DNA of 64,000 bases, taken from the NCBI RefSeq assembly GCF_021228295.1, contig NZ_JAJQPD010000001.1, positions 310,001 through 374,000 on the forward strand. The letters run 5' to 3'. The stretch is from Agromyces humatus (GTDB lineage Bacteria > Actinomycetota > Actinomycetes > Actinomycetales > Microbacteriaceae). Both the position numbers and the translations under genes were made by a program. Positions 8,755-19,444 of this stretch are shown one piece after another. The first letter of the stretch is position 1, and every line of letters starts with the position of its first letter. A model generated the notes under the pieces. The model ran no database searches and was not told the origin of the DNA. It saw only the letters and a list, made by a program, of their open reading frames with translations.

Positions 8755-9750
8755 TCAGCCCGCGACGATGCGCGTCGCCCCGGCCTCGAACTCGACGAGG
8801 TCGCCGGTCGCGCCCGCCCGGCGGGCCCGACCACCGAGCACGAGCATGTACACGAGGAATCCGCCGAGGGCGAGCGCCCCGATGCCGATCTTGACGGCCC
8901 ACGGCCAGGGTGCCGGCGTCACGAAGCCCTCGATGAGGCCGGCGACGAAGAGGAAGAACACCAGCCCGATGGCGACCGTGAACAACGACCGGGCATCTTC
9001 GGCGAGCGCGATGCCGCGGGGGCGCGGCCCCGGTGCCACCCAGGCCCAGAAGATGCGCAGCCCCGCGGCCGCGGCCACGAACACGCACGTGAGCTCGAGC
9101 AGGCCGTGCGGGGCGATGTAGAGGAAGAACGTGTCTGCCTCGTCGTAGGCGAACATGACGGCGGCGGTCACCCCGAGGTTCTGTGCGTTCTGCAGGATCA
9201 CCCACGGCACCCACACGCCGAGCACGCCGAAGGCGATGCATTGCGCAGCGATCCATGCGTTGTTCGTCCAGACCATGCCGGCGAACGACGCCGCGGGGTT
9301 CTCGGAGTAGTAGGCGACGAACCCCTCTTCGGCCAGCTGCTCGAGCTCGCCGGGACTGCCGAGCGCGGCGAGGGCACGCGGATCGCCGCTGATCCACCAG
9401 GCGTAGAGGCCCGCGATCACGAACGTCGCGAGGGCGACCGCGAGGGTGAGCCAGCGCAGCCGGTAGAGGGCCGCGGGCAGGCTCACACCGGCGAACCGCG
9501 AGAGCTGGCGCAGGGGGTTCTCGGGCGCGCCGGTGAACTTCAGGCGGGCGCGGGCGAGCGAGATCGAGAGCCGGTCGCCGAGCGCCGTCGATCCGGCGGT
9601 CGATTTCACGAGCGACAGGTCGGATGCCCCGGCCTGGTAGCGCTCGATGAGCTCGTCGGTCTCGGGCCCCGCGAGCCGGCGCCGTCGCGCGAGCGCGTCG
9701 AGACGCTGCCAGTCGTCTTGGCGGGCGGCGGCGAGAGCGTCGAGGTCCAT
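8755..9750 (-). CDS. SpoIIM/DUF95-family integral membrane protein
   Basis: Protein of 331 residues. The first 100 are cytoplasmic and charged. Five or six membrane helices follow, beginning at about residue 104, with the family motif PHGLLEL (HGxxE) near residue 215. It belongs to the stage II sporulation protein M family, which in non-sporulating actinobacteria is a membrane protein of unknown role. Nothing here suggests sporulation. It is divergent from the RDD gene with only 17 bases between start codons. A TAGTAT hexamer 9 bases upstream predicts a leaderless transcript. Confidence 0.85.
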   Translation of the reverse strand: MDLDALAAARQDDWQRLDALARRRRLAGPETDELIERYQAGASDLSLVKSTAGSTALGDRLSISLARARLKFTGAPENPLRQLSRFAGVSLPAALYRLRWLTLAVALATFVIAGLYAWWISGDPRALAALGSPGELEQLAEEGFVAYYSENPAASFAGMVWTNNAWIAAQCIAFGVLGVWVPWVILQNAQNLGVTAAVMFAYDEADTFFLYIAPHGLLELTCVFVAAAAGLRIFWAWVAPGPRPRGIALAEDARSLFTVAIGLVFFLFVAGLIEGFVTPAPWPWAVKIGIGALALGGFLVYMLVLGGRARRAGATGDLVEFEAGATRIVAG

Positions 9751-9754
9751 CTGC

Positions 9755-9760
9755 TTGAAT
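9755..9760 (+). promoter_or_regulatory. Candidate -10 element of the RDD gene (leaderless)
   Basis: TTGAAT ends 8 bases before the ATG at 9768, the spacing expected if transcription begins at the start codon. No Shine-Dalgarno sequence is present in the 17-bp divergent gap. Confidence 0.4.
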
Positions 9761-9764
9761 ACTA
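9759..9764 (-). promoter_or_regulatory. Candidate -10 element of the SpoIIM-like gene (leaderless)
   Basis: TAGTAT on the minus strand ends 9 bases before the ATG at 9750. It overlaps the plus-strand hexamer at 9755-9760, so RNA polymerase could probably not use both at once. Confidence 0.45.
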
Positions 9765-9767
9765 CCC

Positions 9768-10610
9768 ATGGCCGAATCGACCGCCGCCTTCGTCAGAGTC
9801 GCCCGGTTCGACGACGACGGGGTGCTCACCGGCGAGGCCGTCTCACTCGACGTGCGCCCCGCGAGCGCGCTCATCCGCGGCGGCGGCGCGGCCATCGACG
9901 TGCTTGTGAGCGTGGTGCTCTTCCTCGGCCTGCTGTGGGCGGTCTCGGGGCTCGGCGTCGACCAGGCGGCGTTCCGCGCCATCCTCATCGCGGGCATCGT
10001 CACCGTCATCGTCATCGTGCCCACCGCGGTCGAGACGGCGACCCGCGGTCGCTCGCTCGGCAAGCTCGCGCTCGGACTGCGGGTCGTGCGCGACGACGGC
10101 GGCGCGGCCGGATTCCGGCACGCGCTCATCCGCGCCCTCACCGGCGTCATCGAGATCTACCTGACGTTCGGAGGACTGGCCGTGCTCGTCGGCTTCCTGA
10201 ACCCCTCGTCGAAGCGGCTCGGCGACCTGCTCGCCGGCACTCACGCGCAGGTCGAACGGGTCCCGCGCGTGCCCTCGACGGCGTTCGGAGTCCACGTCGA
10301 GCTGACCGGCTGGGCGACGATCGCCGACGTCGGGCGTCTTCCCGACCCGCTCGCCCGACGGGTCGCCGCGTTCTTCACCAACGCCGATCACCTCGTGTCC
10401 GAGAGCCGGCTGCGGCTCGCGACATCCCTCGCCGCCGAAGTCGCGCCCTACGTCTCGCCGGTTCCGGATGCCCCTGCCGAGCGTTTCCTCGCCGGAGTCG
10501 CCGCGCTGCGGCGCGAACGCGACCTCACCGCGCTCGGCCTCGAGTCGGCGCGCATGGCCGCGCTCGGGCCGGTGCTCAACTCGACGCCGGCGGGGTTCCC
10601 CGAGCGCTGA
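9768..10610 (+). CDS. RDD-family membrane protein
   Basis: Protein of 280 residues with an RDD domain. The first helix is at about residues 43-64 and carries the Arg and Asp of the family (IRGGGAAIDVLV). A second helix is at about 70-90, followed by the motif RGRSLGKLALGLRVVRDDG, and a third helix is near residue 130. The C-terminal 130 residues are soluble and alpha-helical. RDD proteins include transporters and accessory membrane proteins. This one belongs to the conserved MoxR/DUF58/SpoIIM neighbourhood, which argues for a role tied to that complex. Substrate and function are unknown. Confidence 0.88.
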   Translation: MAESTAAFVRVARFDDDGVLTGEAVSLDVRPASALIRGGGAAIDVLVSVVLFLGLLWAVSGLGVDQAAFRAILIAGIVTVIVIVPTAVETATRGRSLGKLALGLRVVRDDGGAAGFRHALIRALTGVIEIYLTFGGLAVLVGFLNPSSKRLGDLLAGTHAQVERVPRVPSTAFGVHVELTGWATIADVGRLPDPLARRVAAFFTNADHLVSESRLRLATSLAAEVAPYVSPVPDAPAERFLAGVAALRRERDLTALGLESARMAALGPVLNSTPAGFPER

Positions 10611-10643
10611 CGAGCCCGTCCGCGCTCTGCGACATCCGCTCAG

Positions 10644-12125
<1,482 letters not shown>

Positions 12126-12166
12126 GCCGTCCATTCTCGCAGGGCGCGAGCGGTGTTGCCGGATTC

Positions 12167-12227
12167 GGGGATTCTGGCGACACGCCGTGGGCCCGGGCGG
12201 AGAGGACGGCGTGTCGCGAGAATCCCC
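12167..12227. repeat. 22-bp inverted repeat (hairpin) between manB and ahcY
   Basis: Arms 12167-12188 and 12206-12227 are reverse complements with a single mismatch; the loop is 17 bases. The arm core is GATTCTSGCGACACGCCGT. It lies after manB and before ahcY, both on the minus strand, so it may end manB transcription. There is no T-run, and the length suggests it may instead be a dispersed palindromic element. Confidence 0.6.
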
Positions 12228-12281
12228 TGATCGCGGAACAGGCGCGGACAGCAGAGGCGAGGTGGGGCAGCAGCAGCCCGG

Positions 12282-12347
12282 GGTTCAGCCCCTGATGAGC
12301 GCGAGCACCTCGTCGGTTCAGCCCCTGATGAGCGCGAGCACCTCGTC
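12282..12347. repeat. 33-bp tandem duplication covering the manB 3' end
   Basis: Two perfect adjacent copies, 12282-12314 and 12315-12347. The second copy contains the last codons and stop of manB; the first is an untranslated duplicate of them. A perfect repeat implies a recent slippage or duplication event. Confidence 0.85.
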
Positions 12348-13751
12348 GCGGATTGCGACCATCGTGGGCTCATCGGCGCCCTCGACATTGAGGCGCAGCA
12401 GCGGCTCGGTGTTCGAGGGTCGTACGTTGAACCACCAGAACGGCTCGCTCTCGGCGGTGATGCCGTCGACCGTGAGCCCGTCGAGCTCGTCGAACTCGCC
12501 ACGGCCCGTGAACGTCTCGACGATGCGCGTGTACGCGGCGGGCACGTCGTCGACGACCGAGTTGATCTCACCCGAGAGCGAGTAGGGCGTGAATCGGGCC
12601 GCGAGCTCTGACAGCGGCGCCTGCTGTGCGCCGAATTCGGCGAGCACGTGCATCGCCGCGAGCATGCCGTTGTCGGCGCCCCAGAAGTCGCGGAAGTAGT
12701 AGTGCGCTGAGTGCTCGCCGCCGAAGACGGCTCCGGTGACCTTCATCTGGTCTTTGATGAGCGAGTGCCCGACGCGTGTGCGCACTGGCGTCGCGCCGGC
12801 CCGCTCGATGGCCTCGGGCACGAACCGCGACGTGATGAGGTTGTGGATCACGTTGACGTCGGTCTCGCCGGCGGCGGCGACGCGAGCGATCTCGCGCAGG
12901 GCGACGATGGCTGCGACCGTCGACGGGTTGACCGCGCCGCCCTGCTCGTCGACCACGAAGCAGCGATCGGCGTCGCCGTCGAAGGCGAGGCCGAGGTCGG
13001 CGCCGCGCTCGACCACCGCACGCTGCAGGTCGACGAGGTTGGCCGGCTCGAGCGGGTTGGCCTCGTGGTTGGGGAAGGTGCCGTCGAGCTCGAAGTAGAG
13101 CGGCACCACCTCGAGCGGCAGGGCGGGCAGGCCCGCCGCGTCGCCGAGCACCGCGGGCACGGTGAGCCCGCCCATGCCGTTGCCTGCGTCGACGACGATC
13201 TTCAGCGGCCGGATGGCACCCAGGTCGACGAGCGAGCGAAGGTGCGCCGCGTAGTCGGCGAGCACGTCGGCCGAGGTCACGACGCCGGGCTCGGGGTTGG
13301 CCGGGATGCCCTGTTCGAGGTAGTCGGCGGCACGGTCGCGGATCGCGGCGAGCCCGGTGCCGAGCGAGATGCCCTGTGCGCCGGCGCGGGAGAACTTGAT
13401 GCCGTTGTACGCGGCCGGGTTGTGGCTCGCGGTGAACATCGCCGCCGGGGCGTTCATCGAACCCGATGCGAAGTAGCTCTCATCGGTCGAGCAGAGCCCG
13501 ATCGAGACGACGTCGGCACCGCGCGCGGCGGCCCCGCGGGCGAACGCGGCCGCGAACCCGGGCGAGGAGTCGCGCATGTCGTGCCCCACGACGACCGTGC
13601 CGCCGGCCGCGCCGACCTCGTCGACGAACCCTGCGGCGAGTGCCTCGACGATCGGCTCGGTGAGTCCCTCGCCCACGATTCCGCGGACGTCGTAGGCCTT
13701 CACGACGGCCTCGAGGCGCGCGCGAACATCGGATGGTGCAGCCGGATTCAT
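12318..13751 (-). CDS. manB: Phosphomannomutase/phosphoglucomutase
   Basis: Alpha-D-phosphohexomutase that interconverts mannose-6-phosphate and mannose-1-phosphate, and probably glucose phosphates, feeding GDP-mannose synthesis. The protein is 477 residues with four domains. The catalytic phosphoserine loop is TASHNPAAYNG with Ser109, the metal-binding loop is DGDADR (258-263), the sugar-specificity segment is GGEHSAHYYF (about 345-354), and the C-terminal phosphate-binding loop is RPSNTEPLLRL. Its ATG overlaps the stop of the DUF3499 gene by 4 bases. The 3' end is tandemly duplicated without harming the frame. The pairing with a DUF3499 gene and the gene at 14027 matches mycobacterial manB neighbourhoods (Rv3257c-Rv3259). 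Confidence 0.95.
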   Translation of the reverse strand: MNPAAPSDVRARLEAVVKAYDVRGIVGEGLTEPIVEALAAGFVDEVGAAGGTVVVGHDMRDSSPGFAAAFARGAAARGADVVSIGLCSTDESYFASGSMNAPAAMFTASHNPAAYNGIKFSRAGAQGISLGTGLAAIRDRAADYLEQGIPANPEPGVVTSADVLADYAAHLRSLVDLGAIRPLKIVVDAGNGMGGLTVPAVLGDAAGLPALPLEVVPLYFELDGTFPNHEANPLEPANLVDLQRAVVERGADLGLAFDGDADRCFVVDEQGGAVNPSTVAAIVALREIARVAAAGETDVNVIHNLITSRFVPEAIERAGATPVRTRVGHSLIKDQMKVTGAVFGGEHSAHYYFRDFWGADNGMLAAMHVLAEFGAQQAPLSELAARFTPYSLSGEINSVVDDVPAAYTRIVETFTGRGEFDELDGLTVDGITAESEPFWWFNVRPSNTEPLLRLNVEGADEPTMVAIRDEVLALIRG

Positions 13752-13963
13752 GCCTTGAAACCTACCTCACCGAGCGACACATGCCGCACGATCTGCCACC
13801 CCACCGGCGCCGACGTGCGTTCGGCGTGGCGTGAGCACAGGTCGTAGCCGTGCGGCTCGCGCACCAGGGCGAGGGGGCCGAGTACCGCCATCGAATCGGC
13901 GTAGTCGAACGTCAGTGTCGCGACCGCCTCGGCGGCGCATGCGGTTCGCGAACAACGTCTCAT
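13748..13963 (-). CDS. DUF3499 family protein
   Basis: Small protein of 71 residues with the family pattern MRRCSRTAC near the N-terminus and a CSRH element near residue 43. The cysteines (residues 4, 9 and 43) and His45 suggest a zinc-ribbon-like metal site, which is an inference. Central segment DYADSMAVLGPLA is characteristic. It overlaps manB by 4 bases (ATGA). DUF3499 genes sit between manB and whiB2 in many actinobacteria. Function is unknown. Some homologues are longer, but this one has a normal start and stop and appears complete. Confidence 0.85.
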   Translation of the reverse strand: MRRCSRTACAAEAVATLTFDYADSMAVLGPLALVREPHGYDLCSRHAERTSAPVGWQIVRHVSLGEVGFKA

Positions 13964-14013
13964 GGCAGATCAAGAGTAGCGACGAGGGCGGCCGGTCGTC
14001 GGAAGCGACTCAG

Positions 14014-14019
14014 TACGAT
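14014..14019 (+). promoter_or_regulatory. Candidate -10 element (leaderless start at 14027)
   Basis: TACGAT ends 8 bases before the ATG at 14027. The purine-rich GGAGGG directly abuts that ATG, too close to serve as a ribosome binding site, which supports leaderless initiation. Confidence 0.45.
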
Positions 14020-14026
14020 GGAGGGT

Positions 14027-14467
14027 ATGCCTCGTTCCCGCCGTGTCGCCGTACCGCGCTCCCCGAGGCGGCTCGCCCGTGACCGGCACGGCCGCGGCAT
14101 GCGCTCGGCGGTGACCGGTCCGCACCTGCCGATGCTGCACAACCGCCTCGACGAGTTCGAGCTCACGGTGGGCACCACCGCCGCCTATCTTCGCAGCCTC
14201 TGGCCCGAGCTCGAAGGGGTCGTGTTCGAGGTCGCGCAAGGCCCCGCCGAGGCGATCCACGACGACCACATCGATCGGTGGAAGGTCTACCACGACGAGC
14301 GCCGCATCGTCTTCTTCCGGCTCCCGATCGTGCGCTTCCTGCGTCTTCAAGAGGGTGAGGAGCGCGACGAGAAGCTGCTCATCGAGAGCTGCGTGTTCCG
14401 CGCCATCGCCGACTTCCTCGGCCGCGACCCGTGGGAGCTCGCGCCCGGCCGGTACCGGCACCTCTGA
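14027..14467 (+). CDS. Zincin-like metallopeptidase-family protein lacking the HExxH motif
   Basis: Protein of 146 residues resembling the small minimal-zincin family (DUF1025) and the mycobacterial protein Rv3259 by position and sequence. The first 35 residues are basic and probably disordered. The core runs from DEFELTVGTTAAYL to the C-terminus. Where peptidase members carry HExxH, this protein reads LLIESCVFRAIADFLG, so both metal ligands and the catalytic Glu context are absent and peptidase activity is unlikely. It is divergent from DUF3499/manB. The ATG at 14027 was chosen for its -10 spacing; an in-frame ATG at 14018 is possible. Confidence 0.75.
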   Translation: MPRSRRVAVPRSPRRLARDRHGRGMRSAVTGPHLPMLHNRLDEFELTVGTTAAYLRSLWPELEGVVFEVAQGPAEAIHDDHIDRWKVYHDERRIVFFRLPIVRFLRLQEGEERDEKLLIESCVFRAIADFLGRDPWELAPGRYRHL

Positions 14468-14495
14468 CGGGCGTCAGGGCTCGATCGGCGCGGCG

Positions 14496-15974
14496 TCAGC
14501 GCGGATACACCCGGATCGGCGTGTCGAGCGGCCCGGGCGGCTGCACCGCGAAGGATGCGAGGGCCTGGTCACCCGAGAACGTCACCGTCGCGTGCACGCC
14601 GGCGACACCCGAGAGCTCGACGACCGACTGCGCGTCGAGGTCGGCGGATGCCGCACCACCGCCCGGGATCGTGATCGAGCGCTCATCGCCGTCGGCGGTA
14701 TAGCGCACCTCGACCTCGTCGCCATCGGGATTCGCGAGGTGCAGCACCGGAGATGGCCCGCGCGGCACCGCGACCACCGCCGTGTCGATGAGCGGCACGG
14801 TCGCGGTGGTCCACGCCAGGTCGACGGATGCCCCGGGGTCGGCCCCGTCGGGATCGGTCTGCTGTTCGGGGACGCCGGTCGTGGCCCGGGCGGCCGCGAC
14901 GAACGGTCCGTCGCCGTCGAGCCGGATCGTGTACTCCCCGGCGTCGAGTTCGCCGAGCGGGACGTCGGTCACGAGACCGGGTTCGAGGGCGACGTCCACG
15001 GTCGACCCGTCGCCCCCGCCCGACTCCGACACGATGCCCACTGAGACCTGGACCGGTTCCTCGCCGGTCGCGAGCAGTCGCACCGCGGGGAAGTCGTCGC
15101 CCTCGGCGTGGTCGTCGGCCGGGGCGACCCCGCCGTCGCTCGGCACGACGAATCCGGGGATCACCTGCGTCGTGGCGGGCATGGCCGTCGGGCCGACGAG
15201 CTCGACGCCCGCGGGAGTCAGACCCTCGATGACCGAGTGCTCGAGACTTGCGGCGATCGCGCCGCCCGTGCTGGTGACGTGCACCACCGGTGAGACGAGG
15301 TTCGGGGCGAGGCCGGCGAGCGAGAGCACCCGCTGGCTGCCCGGCGGCACGATGATGCCGAGCGCCGACGGCGCATCGACGCGGCCGGTCTCGCCGATCA
15401 CGCGCACATCGACCGTCGCGGCGACCGCGGTGGGGTTGGCCAGCAGCACGAGGCCTGTGCGCCCGACGTCGGTCGCTCCGCCCACGAGCCAGGATTCGGC
15501 GACGGCCTCGGTGCACGATGCCGCGGCGAACCCGGAGAGCCCCTCGCGCGTGACGGTCTGCGACTGCGCACCCGCCAGCATTCCGGCGTCGACCGCGCCG
15601 GGTTCGGTCGTGAGCGCGAGCGGCGCGCCATCGGCGTCGGCTCGCGAGTTGTCGGGGGCTGCGAGCGGCGTCTCGGTGACGTCGGCGTCGGGCGGCATTG
15701 CGCCCGAGGTCACGTCGGCGGATCCGACGGAGGTCGCGGTCGTCGCGGCGGTCGGGTCCTCGCCGATGGAGAGCAGCGGGCCCGGGCAGACGCGCAGTTG
15801 ACCGGTCTCGGCCGGTTCCACGACGAGCGATGGCGCCTCGGCGCGATGCTCGGGCCAGGGCACGAGCGCCGCCGCGGCGAGGGCGCCGACCCCGACGCCG
15901 GCGACGGCGAGCACGGCGAGCCCGCGGGCTCCGATTCGCACCGCGGTGCGGGCGAGGGTGAGCTTATCGGCCAT
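14496..15974 (-). CDS. DUF5719 family membrane-anchored protein
   Basis: Protein of 492 residues with one N-terminal membrane helix (about 13-38), after which the whole chain would be outside the cell. The extracellular part is Ala/Val/Gly/Asp-rich and reads as repeated beta-sandwich segments, with two Cys that could form a disulphide. This matches DUF5719 proteins, which are encoded directly after the large glycosyltransferase in this neighbourhood in related actinobacteria. The start at 15974 overlaps the glycosyltransferase stop by 11 bases; the longer frame is repeat DNA from the neighbour. Function is unknown. Coupling suggests it assists or is modified by the neighbouring enzyme. Confidence 0.8.
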   Translation of the reverse strand: MADKLTLARTAVRIGARGLAVLAVAGVGVGALAAAALVPWPEHRAEAPSLVVEPAETGQLRVCPGPLLSIGEDPTAATTATSVGSADVTSGAMPPDADVTETPLAAPDNSRADADGAPLALTTEPGAVDAGMLAGAQSQTVTREGLSGFAAASCTEAVAESWLVGGATDVGRTGLVLLANPTAVAATVDVRVIGETGRVDAPSALGIIVPPGSQRVLSLAGLAPNLVSPVVHVTSTGGAIAASLEHSVIEGLTPAGVELVGPTAMPATTQVIPGFVVPSDGGVAPADDHAEGDDFPAVRLLATGEEPVQVSVGIVSESGGGDGSTVDVALEPGLVTDVPLGELDAGEYTIRLDGDGPFVAAARATTGVPEQQTDPDGADPGASVDLAWTTATVPLIDTAVVAVPRGPSPVLHLANPDGDEVEVRYTADGDERSITIPGGGAASADLDAQSVVELSGVAGVHATVTFSGDQALASFAVQPPGPLDTPIRVYPR

Positions 15975-18900
15975 CGTCGTCTCTCTCGCGCTCAGGTGCG
16001 GGGCCGTGCTCGGCCGCAGATTCGGGATCGGGATCGGCCTCGGGATCGGCCTCGGCCTCCGGTCCGGGCTCCGGCTCGGGCTCCGGCTCGGGCTCCGGCT
16101 CGTGCTCCGGCTCGGCCTCGGCCTCCGGCTCCGGTTTCGGCTCCGGCTCCGGCTCGGCCTGGGGCTCCGCCTCGGCATCACGCTCGGTCACTGGTTCGGG
16201 CCCGGGCCCGGGCCCGGGGGCGAGCGTCGTGCGACGCACCGTCGATCGGCGATCGCGCTCGCGACCGGCACCGGTCGGGATGGACAGCAGCAGCGCCGCG
16301 CCGAGCACGACGATCTGGAGGGCCGTGATGAGCGCCGCCTGCCACCCGCCCGCGTCTTCGGGGATCTGCGCCGCCGGGGCATCCGCCTGCGCGTCGACGA
16401 AGCGCCAGAGCACGCCGAAATCGGTCTCGCCGACCGCCAGGAGTGCGGCATTGCCGTCGAGCGCGCTGCGCGCCCGCTCGGCCGTCGCGACCGCCGCACG
16501 CTCGGCGTCGGCCGACGGCGCGTCGAGCAGCACGAACGAGACGCCGAACTCGCGGATCGCGGCATCGGGATCGAAGCCGCTGCGCGAGGCGAGGTTGCCG
16601 GCGATCTCGGCGAGCTGCTCCTCGTCGGCCGACAGCGTCGCTGCGGTGTCGGCGAGGGTCGATTGCTCGTCGAGCGTGACGCCGCGGCCCCGCTCGAGCG
16701 TGGCCCGCAGGCTGCCGTCGGCGTCGGGCGTGAGGCGCATCGTCGTCACCCGCGAATCGTTCTGGGCCTCGGCGCCGACGAACGCGGGCAGGGTGCGCTC
16801 GGCGGCCGGGGCGACCGCGACCCGGTCGGTGGCGATGCCGAGCGCGGTCGGCAGCACGGCGGCGAGCACGCCGGCGAACGCGACGAATCCGAGCAGCGCG
16901 GGGCCTCGCCGCATGGCGTCGAGTGCGACGACCGCGGCGAGGACGAGGCCGAGCCAGGTGAGGCTCAGGCCGGCGCCCGTCCAGATCGGGATGTCGGTGG
17001 GGCCCACCGTCGCGACGGCGAGGTGCGACGCGCCGACGGCGGTCGCGAACCCGAGCAGTCCGAGGCCGAGCGCGAGTGCGGCCGACCTGAGGCGCGGCGC
17101 GACCACGGCCGCGAACGCGACGAGTACGAGGGGCAGGATGAGCGCGCTCAGCGCGAGTCGGAAGTCGACGTTCGGTATGCCCTCGAAGAAGGTGTCCCAC
17201 CCGCCCCACGAGGCATCGGGGAAGCCGAGAGCGAGCTGCCATGTCGTGGGCACGGCGCTGCCGACCGGGAGACCCGGATCGGCGAGCAACGCCAGCGGAT
17301 TGCCCCGGCCGACCTGCTCGATGACGAGCGGCAGGGCGAGGGCGAGGGCGGGGATCGGCAGCGGCGCCAGGCGTACCCACGCTCGTCCGCTGAAGGCCAG
17401 CGCGACCGCCCAGGCGACGATGAGCGCCGGCGTGAGGCTCGGCGCCGCAGCGATGACCGCGGCGAACAGCAGCGAGGCCGTCGCCGCGGCCGCCCATGAG
17501 GTCGCCGCCCCGAACGCGGCGAATGCGAGCCAGCCGAGCAGTACGTGCGCGAGCACGGCTCCGGGGCGTCCGTCGCCGAGCGCGATGAGGAACGGCGGCG
17601 CGAACGCCCACACGAGTGCGGCGACCGCCCGCACCGAGCCGCGCTCGGTGAGGCGCGACGCCGCGAACCACGCTCCCATCGCCGCCGCCGGCAGCGCCAG
17701 CAGCCAGACGAGCACGAGTGCGAACGACGGCGCCCAGAAGGTGATCGAGCCGAGTACGGCGAGCGCGCCGGCGAACGGGTCGGCGGCCCCGACGAATCCC
17801 GTGCCGATGTCGCGCCACCCGTACGCCGCGTTGCGCCAGAGGGCCGCGAGCCCGTCGGAGAGCGGAAGCAGCCCCCCGCCACCGACGCCGGTGGCGCCGA
17901 TGAGCCATGAGAAGAGCGCCACGGATGCCGCTGCTGAGACGAGGAGCACCCAACCGCCTCCGGTGCCGAGGAACTGCAGCTCCTCGGTGCGGCCGCGGGC
18001 CCTCGCGCGGCGCGTCTCGGCGGCGTGCTGACGCCGTCGGCGCAGTTCGTCGGGCTGCATGCGCAGCGGCGCGATCGCCGACCAGCCCACCGTGCGCGAG
18101 CGCTTCAGCTGACGGCGGGCACGCGGCACGCGAGCGCCCGAGAACATCGTGGTGAACGCGGCTGCCCATTCGCCGGGGATCGCACCTGGTGCCTTGACGA
18201 GGAGCAGTCGCACCGACCGCGCCAGTGCGAGCGGCAGGAACGTGAGCCAGTGCAGCGGCATGGCCACGACGGGCGCATACACGAGCCGGCGATGCAGCTG
18301 CGCGGCGCGGGTCGCTCGGTCGCGTCGACGAATCACCCGTGCGCGCGACCCCGCGAGCGGGCCGGCCACGCCGTTGCCGGCGAACTCGACCCGTGCCTCG
18401 GGCACGACCGCCACGCGGTTCCCCGCGAGGCGGGCGCGAACCGACAGGTCGAGGGCGTCGTCGACGGTCGGCAGGGCCGGGTCGAATCCGCCGAGCTCGC
18501 GCCAGACGCCGTGGCGCACGAGGAGCGCGGCCGGGTCGAGGCCGAGCACATCGCTCAGGCCGTCGTGCTGGCCCTGATCGAGCTCGTCGTCGACGAGTGC
18601 GACGCTTCGCCCCAGTCGCGTCATCGTGCGACCGAAGCTCGCGATGCGCTCGGGCTCGTCCCATGCGCGCAGCTTCGGCCCGGCGATCGCGACCAGCTTC
18701 GCGGTCTCGAGGGTGGCGACGAGCGCGGCGAGCGCATCGGGCGCCGGCGCGCTGTCTTCGGTGAGCAGCCACAGCGCATCGGCGTCGGACCCCGGATCGT
18801 CGAGGACGCGGTCGGCAGCGTGAATCGCTTCTCCGAACGGGAGGTGCTGCGTGAGTTCGACGATGCGGGTGGGTGACGCGGCCGCGATCTGCTCGCGGGC

Positions 18901-19035
18901 GTCGGCATCGGCCTCGGTGAGCACGGCGACGAGTGCGTCGGGTTGGCGCGTCTGCGAGGCGAGCGCGGCGAGCGTGCGTCGAAGGTGGTCGCCGCCCCGG
19001 TGCACGACGAGTATGGCGGTGACTCTGGGGAACAT
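15964..19035 (-). CDS. Large membrane glycosyltransferase, family 2, with acidic Glu-Pro tail
   Basis: Protein of 1023 residues. Residues 1-230 are a GT-A glycosyltransferase-2 domain ([18 protein letters not shown] at the start). About twelve membrane helices follow between residues 250 and 770, then an extracellular segment, a last helix (about 940-960), and a 60-residue tail dominated by Glu-Pro repeats. The ATG at 19035 was chosen over one 11 codons upstream because the glycosyltransferase fold starts there. It is followed by DUF5719 with an 11-base overlap and sits in the whiB2-manB neighbourhood. It probably transfers a sugar from a lipid or nucleotide donor during envelope synthesis; the substrate is unknown. 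Confidence 0.82.
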   Translation of the reverse strand: MFPRVTAILVVHRGGDHLRRTLAALASQTRQPDALVAVLTEADADAREQIAAASPTRIVELTQHLPFGEAIHAADRVLDDPGSDADALWLLTEDSAPAPDALAALVATLETAKLVAIAGPKLRAWDEPERIASFGRTMTRLGRSVALVDDELDQGQHDGLSDVLGLDPAALLVRHGVWRELGGFDPALPTVDDALDLSVRARLAGNRVAVVPEARVEFAGNGVAGPLAGSRARVIRRRDRATRAAQLHRRLVYAPVVAMPLHWLTFLPLALARSVRLLLVKAPGAIPGEWAAAFTTMFSGARVPRARRQLKRSRTVGWSAIAPLRMQPDELRRRRQHAAETRRARARGRTEELQFLGTGGGWVLLVSAAASVALFSWLIGATGVGGGGLLPLSDGLAALWRNAAYGWRDIGTGFVGAADPFAGALAVLGSITFWAPSFALVLVWLLALPAAAMGAWFAASRLTERGSVRAVAALVWAFAPPFLIALGDGRPGAVLAHVLLGWLAFAAFGAATSWAAAATASLLFAAVIAAAPSLTPALIVAWAVALAFSGRAWVRLAPLPIPALALALPLVIEQVGRGNPLALLADPGLPVGSAVPTTWQLALGFPDASWGGWDTFFEGIPNVDFRLALSALILPLVLVAFAAVVAPRLRSAALALGLGLLGFATAVGASHLAVATVGPTDIPIWTGAGLSLTWLGLVLAAVVALDAMRRGPALLGFVAFAGVLAAVLPTALGIATDRVAVAPAAERTLPAFVGAEAQNDSRVTTMRLTPDADGSLRATLERGRGVTLDEQSTLADTAATLSADEEQLAEIAGNLASRSGFDPDAAIREFGVSFVLLDAPSADAERAAVATAERARSALDGNAALLAVGETDFGVLWRFVDAQADAPAAQIPEDAGGWQAALITALQIVVLGAALLLSIPTGAGRERDRRSTVRRTTLAPGPGPGPEPVTERDAEAEPQAEPEPEPKPEPEAEAEPEHEPEPEPEPEPEPGPEAEADPEADPDPESAAEHGPAPERERDDDGR
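16046..16200. repeat. Low-complexity hexamer repeats coding for the Glu-Pro tail
   Basis: About 155 bases consist of variants of GGCTCC and GGCTCG on the plus strand, encoding Glu-Pro-rich sequence on the minus strand. Such a tract is prone to slippage, and its length may vary between strains. Confidence 0.8.
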
Positions 19036-19085
19036 CGGGGTCAGCCTATGCGGCCCGCCCCGCGGCATCCGTCACTCGACCGGGC

Positions 19086-19440
19086 GCGCCTCGAAACCGC
19101 CGCGGGTTGAGCAGGAGCGAAGCGACGTCTCGAAACCACCGTGGGTTGAGGAGGAGCGAAGCGACGTCTCGAAACCATCGTGGGTTGAGGAGGAGCGAAG
19201 CGACGTCTCGAAACCATCGCGGGTTGAGGAGGAGCGAAGCGACGTCTCGAAACCGCCGCGGGTCGAGGAGGAGCGAAGCGACGTCTCGAAACCGCGAGGC
19301 GAATGCGAGCGGGTTGAGGAGGAGCGAAGCGACGTTTCGAAACCCCGGCCCGCGGACACGGGGTTTCGAGACGCTGGTCTCGAGACGGCGCTGGCGCGCC
19401 TCCTCGACCCACCGCCTTCGTCGCTCCTCAACCCACGGTG
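19086..19440. repeat. 39-bp tandem repeat array with an inverted half-unit
   Basis: The word TCGAAACC recurs at 19091, 19130, 19169, 19208, 19247, 19286 and 19337. The first five intervals are exactly 39 bases and the last is 51 because of a 12-base insertion. Each unit includes GAGGAGCGAAGCGACGT and a GGGTTGAG box. Bases 19360-19436 carry the same words in reverse orientation. It fills the space between the glycosyltransferase start and the whiB2 end. Open frames through it are repeat artefacts. There are no unique spacers, so it is not a CRISPR. Confidence 0.9.
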
Positions 19441-19444
19441 AGGG

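Noticed and set aside
8755-9750. Evidence for sporulation from the SpoIIM-like gene
   Set aside because: The family occurs widely in non-sporulating actinobacteria beside MoxR genes; no other sporulation gene is present.
19086-19440. Possible CRISPR array
   Set aside because: Repeat units abut each other with no unique spacers of uniform length, and no cas genes are present.
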